From positions 31,698,628-31,762,627 of the forward strand of contig NC_030853.1 in the NCBI RefSeq assembly GCF_000208745.1: a stretch of DNA of 64,000 nucleotides, given 5' to 3'. Positions 1-10,620 of the stretch are shown piece by piece. This DNA comes from Theobroma cacao. Its lineage: Eukaryota; Streptophyta; Magnoliopsida; Malvales; Malvaceae. Numbering within the stretch: the first letter of the stretch is position 1; each line of letters opens with the position of its first letter. The notes under the pieces were generated by a model. The model was not told where the DNA came from and did no database searches. It saw nothing but the letters and a program-made list of their open reading frames with translations. The translations under genes were made by a program, and so were the position numbers.

Positions 1-2745
1 TAAATCATCAATCGAAACTGAAGGACAATCTTGTTGATAATTTTCATCCAAATAAGTTAAGTTATGACAGTGTTGGAGTCTGTTCAATGTTATGTTGATT
101 GACATTTCTTCAAATTTATGCTCATATGTGAAGTTTGTATAACTTAATCCATAACCAAAAGGATAAACTGTTGAGCCATTGAAGAACTTGTACGTTCTCC
201 CAGGATAGTCACCAACTGGCCTTAAAGCCATGGATGTCATTGGCAGTTTATCAACATAGTTAGCCTCGTACCATGTAAGTGGCAACCTTCCTCCTGATTA
301 AAGAAAATATATACACGATAGATATAAGTAAAAAAATTAAGCATAGATATGAGTACAAAAATAAGATGATGATTATAGTTTAATTTTAAAATGTTAGACC
401 TAATAATAAAAAAAAATTGAAAATTACCAGGATTGTAATTTCCGAAAGCAACATCAGCAATAGCACGACCACCTTGTTCACCAGGATATCCAGCCCATAT
501 AATGGATTTGATTTTGGGGTTGATTTTAGCAAAAGAAATGTCGACGACAGTGGCAGACATGATGACAAGAATAACTGGACCTTTCGAAGCTTCAGCAACT
601 TCAGTGACTAGCTGAGTTTGATAACCAGGAAGGAGAAGATCTTTTCGATCAATCCATTCGGCCTCTAGGTCTAAATTTAACCCTACAAAAAGTAAAGTAG
701 CATCCGCTTGTTTTGAGGCATTGACAGCAGAGTTTATCATGCTATCATTCTGGCATTTCATTTCAGCACATCCCATTTCATAAGTCACTTGTCCAAATGC
801 AGAGAAGCCCTCAAGTGGAGAAATGAACTTGCATGGAATACCTATACGCATATTGAAAAGTGTAAATAAATATCTTTAGTTATTAATAACTAATAAGTAT
901 GAAAAAGAGTTGCTAAAATTCGATCTGGTTACAACCTGCATAATTCCCAATCATTGCATCAGTCGCATTGGCATGTGGCCCGATGAGTGCTAGGGATTTA
1001 ATCTCTGTAGCGTCTAATGGCAAAGTTTCATTATCATTCTTGAGAAGCACAATCCCTTGTCTAGCTGCTTCGGCTGCCAATTCAATGTTTTCTTCTGAAC
1101 ATATGTCCTTTTTGCCAAGTGATGCCAACGCCGGAATTCCATCAAAAAACCCTAGTCTCATGAGTACTACATAAAGATAGTTGAGTGACTTATCCATATC
1201 AGCCTCTCTAACTTTCCCTTGACTCACTGCGCTTGGAAGATACTTGTAGGAATCTCCACAGTCCAAATCCATACCTAATCCATAATTAAATATTTTAATT
1301 AGCCAAGTCTATTTTACTTATATCTCTAATAATTGCATGCACTAAACTTAAGTGATAGGGATACAAGCCTGCTTTAAGCACTTGAGCTGAAGCATCTTCC
1401 CATGTGTCATCAAGCCATTTATGACTTTTCACGATTTCTGCAATGGAGTCACAATCTGCTACTACATATCTGAAAACAAAAATATCATGATGAAAGATTA
1501 ATTTTATGAAAATAAAGTCAAACATATGTTTAAGTTATTGAAATAAGTTTCATTGAATATATACCCATGCAAATTCCAGTCTTCTCTAACTAATTTTTTC
1601 AAAAGATAAGAATCAGCACAAGTTGGAATGCCATTGACACGATTAAAAGAACACATAACACTGCTAACATCGCCATCTTTGACACACATCTCAAAAGGTC
1701 TATTAAAAGTCTCCACCATATCTTGTTCAGCCACCTTCATAAAAAAATTACAATTAATCAATAAAAATTTTAAAAATTAAGATTAATATAAATAATTATT
1801 TTTAGAATAAAAATATACATATAACAAATGAAAGACACTACCTTTGCATCAAAATGAAGTCGATCGAGACCAAGATAATTTTCAACATCATAAGCAGCGA
1901 AATGCTTACAACATGCAGAAACTTTGAGAGGTCTAGAATTTGGATCACTAGTGTTGTCTTGTCCTTCAATATCTTGCAACCCTCTTACGTAGTTAACCGC
2001 ATACAGGCCAACCACAAATGGATCTTCTCCTGGTGTCTCCAGAGTTCTTCCCCATCTAGGATCTCTCACCACATTGATGTTAGGACTCCAAAATGTCAAA
2101 CCCGCTCGTCCTAAATTATACATGGCTCTTGCTTCTGTTGAAACAACCTGCATGTTCAATTATTTATATATAATGTCAGATAAATAAAAATACTAATTTA
2201 TTGAACTAGTAAAAAAATAGTGAAAGAATATACATATATATAGTGAGTAATACAAATAATAGTCATTTAATTCGTAAATAAAATAAATTTTTTACCTGGC
2301 CAATGGTTTTCCAAAGTGTCTGATTGAAGGATGCGGTGGTAAGTATAACAGTTGGAAAACTTGTTGCACTAGGAACAACCGAGTCAAACTTAGTGGAGCG
2401 TCCAGTATCAGCCACGCCATGTAGTGCCTCGGACCACCATTTGTATGGTGGTAATCCAATCCTTGGGATACCAACACTGGTGTTGTCTCCCATTTGCTCG
2501 GCCTTCTCAACCAAGCTCATACTATCCACCAGGTCCTTGGCCCTGACATCATATGGAAGAGATTTATCACAATATGCAAACTCATCCATATTCAACCCAA
2601 GCATTTCGAATCGAGCGGGGTCACAAACATGACCGAACTTGGGTAGTCCATCCTCAGCGACACTTACATCTAGATTTGAAAAAACAATTGAGAAACAAAG
2701 AATAATATGAGAAAGGAGAAGCATAAACAAAGTTTTATTAGCCAT
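1..2745 (-). CDS. BXL: GH3 beta-D-xylosidase, copy A, 3' end cut by the window edge
   Basis: Predicted secreted cell-wall enzyme that releases xylose (and possibly arabinose) from xylan-type polysaccharides. Exons on the minus strand: 2745-2296, 2147-1842, 1734-1565, 1469-1369, 1274-936, 841-428 and 293-1; about 691 codons are present and roughly 100 C-terminal codons are missing by comparison with copies B and C. The N terminus has a hydrophobic signal peptide ([13 protein letters not shown]). GH3 landmarks follow: [32 protein letters not shown] and VADCDS, where the Asp after Ala is the expected catalytic nucleophile. Exon 7 begins the C-terminal part of the barrel-sandwich region. I preferred the ATG at 2745 to the in-frame ATG at 2793 because the latter overlaps the TATA box and copies B and C start at the 2745 equivalent. 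Intron 4 uses a GC donor. It most resembles the plant 'probable beta-D-xylosidase 5' group; that assignment is from memory. Confidence 0.9.
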
Positions 2746-2792
2746 TGTTATGCTGTCCGCTATTGTTATCAAAGTAGAGAAAAGGACTCCCA

Positions 2793-2800
2793 TATTTATA
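2793..2800 (-). promoter_or_regulatory. TATA box of xylosidase copy A
   Basis: TATAAATA on the minus strand, 48 bases before the ATG at 2745. The same box lies at the same distance from the start in copies B and C, which supports both the promoter and the start codon. It implies a very short 5' leader. Confidence 0.7.
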
Positions 2801-3576
2801 CTCGTGTATTGCCATTCAAATCAAAACAGATCATTGTTGAGAATATTTGCTGATTTAGAAGAGATATGCTGATTATATGATTGTTGAGATTATTTGTTGA
2901 TTTGGATTGTGATATGTTAATTATTTCAAATGTTTTTCAGTTGAAGATTCTTTGAAAATCATTTAGTTAAGGTTTCCACATGCAGCAAGTAGCTAGATTT
3001 GTGACCAGGTCTTGTGTATTTGACCTCATATGAGTAATACTTTTTTATAGATTAAAATTAATAATTTGAAATATCTTCGTACATGATAATAGATTGAAAC
3101 TGAAGTTTGACATTAACTCACACCTAATAAAAATTATCCCAATCTAAAGTAAAAAAAAAAAAAACCTGAATGTGAATAAAGGCCTCAAATAATTTAATGT
3201 AGTATATGAACAAACCAAGACCACATGATTAACTTTAGTCCATGTATGAAAGGAAAGAGATATTGATGAAAATGTGACATCTAACTACAAGTCATAATTT
3301 TAAATATTTGTTGAGATTATTTGGATCCAATTATATAGTAATGGTTTATAATATATTTGACGATAATAATAGATTAAGATAATCAGTTGAAGATTTTTTG
3401 AAACATTTAAGTATAGCTAGCCAATTCAAATAATAGTCATACATAAAAAGAATAAAAGGTCTTGTAATCTTTTATTCACTCAAATAGTCATACGTCCTTT
3501 CCCTGACCTAAAAAAATTAATAAAACAAATCATAGTCTTACTAAATCATTGAACAAAATTATTTAATCCTACATTC
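2801..3576. other. Intergenic, AT-rich, duplicated flanking DNA
   Basis: No gene seen. About 2840-3070 is related to 9630-10080, upstream of the lipid-transfer-like gene; both contain a phrase like GATTCTTTGAAAATCATTT followed by AGCTAGATTT. A further diverged copy of the same flank lies at about 3300-3420. The part next to 3577 is the 3' flank of copy B and resembles the 3' flank of copy C (10440-10620). Confidence 0.6.
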
Positions 3577-6494
3577 TTATAGACTATAACTAACTTTTAC
3601 GGGAATTGATATTACATTATCTCCCACTACAATTTTATGGGAACCAGATGGCAAAAGTCTATAACCCGAGACATCAACAATGTTCAAGCTCTGACAAGCA
3701 TTAAGCACAAACTTGACATTCTTGCTCTCGTTTGCTTGTAAAAAAACCCTTTCAAATCCAACCAATTGCTTGATATGAGTTCCAGTGACTTCTTCCGGAG
3801 GGACTGAGTAAACCAGCACAACATCACTTCCATCTCTATGCCCAACATTCTGTACTGTGATTTCAAAAGCAATTTCATCATCACATGTTAAATCATCAAT
3901 CAGAACTGAAGGGCAATTTTGCTTGTAATTTGTATCATTATAAGGCAGGTTGTGACAATGAAGAAGCCTATTCAATTTTATGTCAAGAGACATTTCTGCA
4001 GAATTGTACTCATATTTGAAGCTTGTATAACTTAATCCATAACCAAAAGGATAAATTGTTGTGCCATCGAAGAACTTGTAGGTTCTTCCAGGATACTTCC
4101 CAACTGGCCTTAAAGACATGGAAGTCATCGGCAATTTATCAACATAATTAGCCTCGTACCATGTAAGTGGCAACCTCCCTCCTGATGAATGCAAATGAAT
4201 GTGAGTCAGAAATTAAGGATTCGAATAGAAGATGATAGGTTAATTTTAAAGAATTAGGCCAAACAATAAAAAAATGACAAATACCAGGATTGTAGTTTCC
4301 GAAAACAACATCAGCAATAGCACGACCACCTTGTTCACCAGGATATCCAACCCATAAGATGGATTTGATTTTGGGGTTGATTTTAGCAAAAGAAATATCA
4401 AGTGCAGTGGCAGCCATGACGACAAGAATAACTGGACCTTTTGAAGCTTCAGCAACCTTATTAACTAGATGAGTTTGATAACCAGGAAGGAGAAGATTAT
4501 CTCGATCACGCGATTCAGCCTCTACGTCTAAATTTAAGCCTACAAAAAGTAAAGTAGCATCTGCATTTTTGGCGACATCGACGGCTGATTGCACCGTGGA
4601 ATAATTCGAGCATTTCACGTCACATCCCAATTCATAAGTCACTTGTCCTAATGCAGAAAAAGCCTCAAGTGGAGAAATGAACTTGCATGGAATACCTACA
4701 TACACATTGAAAAATATATCTTTAATTAGTTAATTATAACTAATAAATAAAACAAAATTTGCTAAGGTACAATAAGTACCTGCGTAATTTCCTTTCATTA
4801 CTCCAGTCGCATTGGCATGTGGCCCAATTAGTGCTAGAGATTTTAACTTTGCAGGGTCTAATGGCAAAGTTTCATTATCATTCTGAAGAAGCACAATCCC
4901 TTGTCTAGCTGCTTCAGCTGCTAATTCAGTATTTTCTTCTGAACATATGTCGTTTTTGCCAAGTGACGCCAGGGACGGAATTCCATCAAAAAATCCTAGC
5001 CTCATCAGTACTACATAAAGGTAATTGAGCGACTTGTCCATATCAGCCGCTCCAACTTTTCCTTGCTTCACTGCCTTTACAAGACTTTTGTAGGAATCTC
5101 CACAATCCAAATCCAAACCTAATTCGTAATTAAAAATTTCAATTAGTAATCTTTAAAGATGCATGCATTAAAAGTGATAGATAGGGATACAAGCCTGCTT
5201 TTAGCACTTGAGCCGAAGCTTCCTCCACTGTGTCATTAAGCCATTTTTGTCTTTCCACAATTTCTTTAATAGAATCACAATCTGATACTATATACCTGAA
5301 AAATGAAAATATCATAATGAAAGACTAACTTTATGACAATAAAATCAAACATATGTTTAAAGTTATTGAAATAGGTTTCATTGAATATATACCCATGTAA
5401 ATTCCAATCTTCTCTGACTAATTTTTTCAAAAGATAGGAATCAGCGCAAGTTGGAATGCTATTGACACGATTATAAGAGCACATAACACTGCTAACATCA
5501 CCATCTTTGACACACATCTCAAAGGGTTTATTAAAAGTCTCTATCATATCTTGTTCAGCCACCTTCAATTAAAAATTAACTTAATTAGTTATTTTTTAAA
5601 ATATAAAAATCATATAAATATATAAATATAACAAATGAAAGATACCACCTTTGCATCGAAACGATATCGATCAAGACCATCATGATTATCGAGATCATAA
5701 GCAGCAAAATGCTTGCAACATGCAGAAACTTTGAGAGGCCTAGAATTTGGATCACTAGTGTTCTCTTGTCCTTCAATATCTTGCAAGCCTCTTACATAGT
5801 TGACCGCATACAGTCCAACCACCAATGGGTCTTCTCCTGGTGTCTCCAGAGTTCTTCCCCATCTAGGATCTCTCACTACATTGATGTTAGGACTCCAAAA
5901 TGTTAATCCTGCTCGTCCTAGATTATACATTGCTCTTNATACACACTTATATACATATTATATATATATATATATCAAATAAATAAACAAATAAAAATAG
6001 TAATAGATATAGATATATCCCAAGCAAAAGAAAATTTGGACCTTGCCAATAGTTTTCCAAAGGGTCTGATTGAAGGCCGCGGCGGTGAGAATAACAGTTG
6101 GAAAACTTGTTGCACCGGGAACAACCGAGTCAAAGTGAGTGCCGGGTCCAGTATTAGAGACGCCATGTAGTGCCTCGGACCACCAATTGTATGGTGGTAA
6201 TGCTATCCTTGGGATACCAACACTGGTGCCATGTCCCATTTGGTCGGCCTTCTCTGCCAAGGTCATTCGGTCTACTAGATCCTTGGCCCTAACCTCGTAT
6301 GGAAGAGATTTATCACAAAATGCAAATTCAGCGATATCGAACCCAAGCATATTGAATCTAGCGGGGTCACAAATATGATTGAATTTAGGTACTCCCAGAT
6401 CATCAATCAGACTTGCATTTAGATTTAAAGAAGAAACAACTGAGAAGCAAAGCATAATATGAGAAAGAAGGATAAATAACATTTTTTGAGCCAT
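3577..6494 (-). CDS. BXL: GH3 beta-D-xylosidase, copy B, broken by an unresolved base in exon 2
   Basis: Second tandem xylosidase. Exons: 6494-6042, about 5937-5649 (5' part missing), 5562-5393, 5295-5195, 5118-4780, 4695-4285 and 4181-3577. Expected length is about 794 residues. It has a signal peptide ([14 protein letters not shown]), the GH3 catalytic domain with VSDCDS around the predicted nucleophile Asp, a second alpha/beta domain ([10 protein letters not shown]) and a C-terminal fibronectin-III-like domain in exon 7 ([15 protein letters not shown]). At 5938 the sequence has an N. Directly beside it, 17 bases of exon 2 and the splice acceptor found in copies A and C are absent, replaced by an AT microsatellite. 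This looks like an assembly join rather than a real lesion, because the rest is intact and in phase. Intron 4 uses a GC donor. The spliced exon 5 gives GLDLDCG, the usual family sequence. Confidence 0.88.
5938..5938. other. Ambiguous base N, probable assembly join
   Basis: This is the only N I noticed in the window. It lies at the 5' side of exon 2 of xylosidase copy B, next to an AT microsatellite at about 5958-5975. Seventeen coding bases and the acceptor are missing at this point by comparison with copies A and C. Confidence 0.85.
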
Positions 6495-6541
6495 TGTTAT
6501 GCTCTATTCTACTAGCATACGAAAGCAATGATGGGCTCCCA

Positions 6542-6549
6542 TATTTATA
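6542..6549 (-). promoter_or_regulatory. TATA box of xylosidase copy B
   Basis: TATAAATA on the minus strand, 48 bases before the ATG at 6494, equivalent to the boxes of copies A and C. Confidence 0.7.
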
Positions 6550-6621
6550 CTCGTGCAGTATGGCTTATATAATCAATTTGAAATTATCTTAATTATTATC
6601 CAAAGCAGATTGTTAGATGAC

Positions 6622-7187
6622 ATTATTTACTGATTAGATCGAATTGAGATGATAGATTGAGATGAATATCTTTTATAGAGTCGTAGAGCACGTTTTTGCA
6701 TTTGTTTTTTTGCCTAACCTAAAAGTAAGTTAACAAAATATATCACTAATTAAATCCTACTTAAATCAGAAATAAATTAGACTGTCGAATCTTACAAAAA
6801 TAAATTTGTAGGAATAAATTGGTAGGTTTTTTGCCGACTTCAGTTTTGTTCCTATTCCTAATAATCTTACACCTATTTGTGATTTTTGGAAGCTAGCTCT
6901 TTGGTTCATTAATTATTTGTTTGGCAGATAAATACTATCATGACAGGAGGGAAGTGATGATGGCTAAACTTCCTTGCAGATTGATATTATCAACTAAAGA
7001 AACTAACTAGGTGGATAGAAAACCAGATAAGAGTATATATCTTTAGCAGCTTCGTATCGGGATTGTAATGCTAATGGGGAATAGACCTTTGATTATAAAC
7101 AGAATTATATCCCGTTAAACAGAATTAATTAGCTGCAAATTGCAAGTATAAGTGTATGAAAATGGGAATCAAATCTGTGCTGTTTGC
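6622..7187. repeat. Duplicated flank, unit 1 (5' flank of copy B)
   Basis: Non-coding block of about 560 bases upstream of copy B. It is repeated in direct orientation, with many small changes, at 8131-8644. Shared stretches in the same order include TGATTAGATCGAA, AATTGGTAGGTTTTT, TTTGTTCCTATTCCTAAT, GTGATGATGGCT and TAGCTGCAAATT. No ORF of note. Confidence 0.75.
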
Positions 7188-7619
7188 GTATAATCCAGTA
7201 CAAAATTAAGGTGTTTCTGTACATTTTCCCATATTAAGAGACAAGTATTTCTTTTACAAAAAAAAAAAAAAAAGAGACAAGTATTAGATTTCAGACCATG
7301 TCTTATGTTCTAGGCTTCATAATAATTCATACGCAGTGCTAATGGGCCAAATCAAAATAATTTGCAGGCACTTTCCATTGAAATATAACTGTTTTTTTTT
7401 TAATTTTAAAAAAGAAAGAAAAATGGTGAAGGATATAAAATAATGATCTTTATTATATCATGTTCTTAATATTAATTTCATTTTTTTAATCGAAAGCAAA
7501 ATTTGTAGTACATGTACGTGTTATGAGATTTATCTTTAAATAATTTTATTAAAAAAATAAAATTATGATTCATTTGTTTAAAACTATTTTATATTCAGTT
7601 GTCCTAAACATTTAGATAT

Positions 7620-8100
7620 AATTAATGGTTAAAGTATTTATTTAGTCCCTATATTTAGATGTTTTCTTCAATTTAATCCTTCTACTTAAAAGTGTTAAAA
7701 TTTAATTTTAAAAATTACTTCAATTTAATTCCTCTAATATTTTTCGTCCAAATTAACTATTTCTATAAAAATATCTTTTTCTCATTTTTTTCTTTCTTCT
7801 CTCTATACTTTTTTTTCTTTTTTTCCTCTCACCTAAGACATAATTTTGGGGAAAAATAATAAAATAAAAAAGAAAAAGAGAAGAAAAGAAGCAAAAGCAA
7901 GAATTAATCAAAAGCAAAGGCTTAGGTGTGTTTGGTGTGCTTGCTAGAATTCCCTACACATTTTTTTCGTGAAAAAAAAGAAAGAAGAGAAGAAGAGACT
8001 GAGACTTCACTTTAACATATTGACGTGATAGTGTCACATTGGCAACTTGATGACAATAATCCAAATGAAAAAAAACCATTATATATGGTAATAGTCTAAT
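7620..8100. repeat. Probable degenerate transposon-derived segment
   Basis: AT-rich, low-complexity DNA between the two duplicated flanks. It contains TTTAGTCCCTATATTT and two copies of TTCAATTTAATCC/TTCC. Phrases of the TTTAGTCCCTATA type are common in plant non-coding repeats, from memory. No terminal repeats or ORF could be established, so the class is unknown. Confidence 0.3.
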
Positions 8101-8130
8101 GCATTTAAATTAATGATTTTTAATATTAAA

Positions 8131-8644
8131 TTATTTATTGATTAGATCGAATGTAGATGAAATATCTTTGACTGAGTCAACAACTTGCTAGGTCAAGTTT
8201 TTACACATTAATAAGCTAACCAAAACAAATCACTTAATCCTAGTTAAATGATGAGAAACAAATTAAACACTGTGGAGTCCTAAAAAATAAAAATTAAGAT
8301 TATATATATAGATATATATGTTTATCAACACATATATCCAAGTCAATTGGTAGGTTTTTGCGTGCAGACTTCAAATTTGTTCCTATTCCTAATTATATTA
8401 TATCACAAATATTTGTTATTTTGGAAGGTCTTTGGTTAAATATTTGTTGGGCAGAAAAATAGTAGAAGTGATGATGGCTTGTAGATTGATGTTACCAAGT
8501 GAAAAAACCGAAAAGGTGGATCGATAACCAGGTTGGAGAAGATATATATATATATCCCATTAAACAGGATTAATTAAGTAGGTAGCTGCAAATTATATAT
8601 ATGTCTAAGTCTATGATATTTGGAATCAAATCTATGCTGTTTAT
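8131..8644. repeat. Duplicated flank, unit 2, with no gene attached
   Basis: Direct repeat of 6622-7187. In unit 1 this DNA is the 5' flank of a xylosidase gene. Here the place where the gene body should lie (to the left) holds only repeat-like DNA. The simplest reading is that a fourth xylosidase copy was lost. Confidence 0.7.
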
Positions 8645-8772
8645 TTAACATCATAATAATCACTTGTCTAATAAAACCTTCAAATCTCATTGTGGAGACA
8701 AAATAATTAATTCTGGTTTGGTATACCAAAGTAAGTGTTTAACAGCCATATATAGAAGAGAAGAAATTCTGG

Positions 8773-8925
8773 CTTTCTTTCTTTCTTTCTTTTCAATTTC
8801 ATTTTGGGAGATTAAGTTTGCTGCTACACCAGTCATAGAGCATGAACCATAAAGAAAATAGGTTAAATGTTTCATTCACTGAAGAGAAACAACACATTTG
8901 TCTAAAAAAATAATAATAATAATAA
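8773..8925. repeat. Microsatellites (CTTT)n and (AAT)n
   Basis: A CTTT tract of about five units lies near 8773-8794 and an AAT tract of about five units near 8909-8925. The DNA between and around them (8645-9055) shows no gene. Confidence 0.7.
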
Positions 8926-9055
8926 ACCAAATCATAAAGTCCTACTAAATCAATAACAAACAGCAGCCCGGAAAAAGGAAATTCCATCAGCCGCCCGCAC
9001 GCATTTGAACATAGCCACCAGCAAGCCCCAAAGGAGAAACACCAGCAGCCATAAA

Positions 9056-9529
9056 TCAATAATTTGGACAACTGTCGAATGCACTGCAGATCAAAGAAAC
9101 TCAAATTAATCACTTCTAACATTGAAGTATACCTCAGTGAAAAATAAAAATTTAGAAAGAAACTTATACCTCGAACAGTTTATCGCACGATCGAGTACCG
9201 GAATGCAAATCTCACAATGTTTGCCGCATTTGTCATTTGTTTGCGACAATAGAGTGGCGGCATCATCCCTACCGATTTTTGGTAACATCATCCTCACACA
9301 ACGACATATTTCTATTTGATCACTATCCTTTGCTCGGCTAATATCTACCGCAACATCGCAACATGACCCAGGTGGAGCGTCAACTAGGCCTGAGAGATAC
9401 TCTGAACACTCCATGATTGCATCGTTCACATCCCCACACGTGGGTTCTGGAGGAATTTTTCCTATATATTGATGAAGAAAATAGGATAGCAAACGTGAGG
9501 AAAAAGATGAATGATGAAGAAGAATTCAT
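9056..9529 (-). CDS. Non-specific lipid-transfer-protein-like gene, apparently frameshifted
   Basis: Small secreted-type protein with the eight-cysteine pattern of plant nsLTPs, which carry lipids in an internal cavity and act outside the cell. The mature-like frame (about 9450-9170) shows TCG, nine residues, MEC, fourteen residues, CC, then CRC and a final INCS, plus two extra Cys (HCEIC). The exon ends at 9170 with a GT donor, the usual late intron position of nsLTP genes. An acceptor at 9084-9089 would add a short exon, 9083-9056, ending in TGA. A good ATG with a hydrophobic signal peptide (MNSSSSFIFFLTFAILF) starts at 9529 but is one base out of frame with the cysteine domain; the cysteine frame itself has no ATG. 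It is therefore either a recent pseudogene or a sequence error. No closer family assignment is possible. Confidence 0.55.
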
Positions 9530-10620
9530 TCTTAAACAATCAATATATTCCTGGGTGTAGTTTTGAAGGATATATACTAGCAGTGATATGATACGAAAGT
9601 GAACAAAGGTTCCTTTATTTATAGGAACTTAATTGAGACTATTTGTTGAGTTTGAAAATAATAATGGATTGAGATGATCCGTTAAGATTCTTTGAAAATC
9701 ATTTAGTTAAGGTTTCCATATGCATTAATTAGCTAGAAATCCACCATGGGTGCAGTGTTGCTTAGATATCCGATCATTACCTCAAGTGCTGTAAGAGCTG
9801 TGTCACCAAGCTTGTTGGTCAACAAGTTTGACTGCAATGGATTGGTATCGAGAGGAACTCTCACTGGTAAATTACTTGTATTATCTACCATATCACTGAG
9901 GATTCTATAAATACATATGATATTATTTTGCCTGAATTTAAAAGAAAAAAATAGGCATTTGTCTTTTAAAAAAAAGAAAACAAAAGCTAGATTTCTGACC
10001 AGTTCTTGTGTCTTTGACCTCATACCAAATTTAGGTCCCAAATACAAATACTTTTTATATAGATTGAAATTAATAATTTACAATGTTTTTGGAGATAATA
10101 ATAGAATGAAATATACATATATATGATCAGATTTTATGAAGATTTGAATTTTGATGCTTTGACCAAGGTTTGTTAGACCAGCTTTCGAAAAATCAAAACC
10201 TTAATTATGAATCATGGCATTGCCGATTCTCAAGTAGAATATGTATCAACTACAAGTAGACTGTTGAGATTACCTTTCATAATTTGTAAATTATATATAT
10301 GCTAATTATTTAAAATATTTTTGGAGATGAGATTTTTTTTAAAGGATATAGCTAGACATTTCACTTTTTATCAGGCCATGGAATCAAGGTAATCATCACT
10401 TATTTGTTATATTATACTATAGACTTCACCATCCATTTTTCGATGGACTGCTCACAGAGATAAAATCTTTTATTCACTCAAACAACTTACCAAAGTAAGT
10501 TTTTACATTTAACTTTACCTAAATGGAAATACAAAAAAGCAAATTACTAAGCCCTATTTAATCATGAATCATAAAACAAGACTATCAAATCTTATATTCT
10601 TACAATTCAAAAACAAATTA
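9530..10620. other. Intergenic, duplicated flank with an insertion
   Basis: About 9630-10080 is related to 2840-3070 upstream of copy A but is interrupted by about 250 extra bases (next entry). The remainder, up to 10620, is the 3' flank of copy C and resembles the 3' flank of copy B. No intact gene seen. Confidence 0.55.
9737..9984. mobile_element. Probable insertion carrying an exon-like fragment
   Basis: Compared with the related flank at 2950-3010, which is contiguous across AGCTAG (2991-2996), this site has about 248 extra bases bounded by AGCTAG at 9731-9736 and 9985-9990, as expected of a target-site duplication. On the minus strand, 9895-9781 looks like an exon: CAG acceptor before, GT donor after, open for 38 codons (encoding DMVDNTSNLPVRVPLD and onward). 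I do not recognise the protein. Element class unknown. Confidence 0.4.

Noticed and set aside
2746..2793. Upstream start for xylosidase copy A at 2793
   Set aside because: That ATG overlaps the TATA box, and the extra residues have no counterpart in copies B and C.
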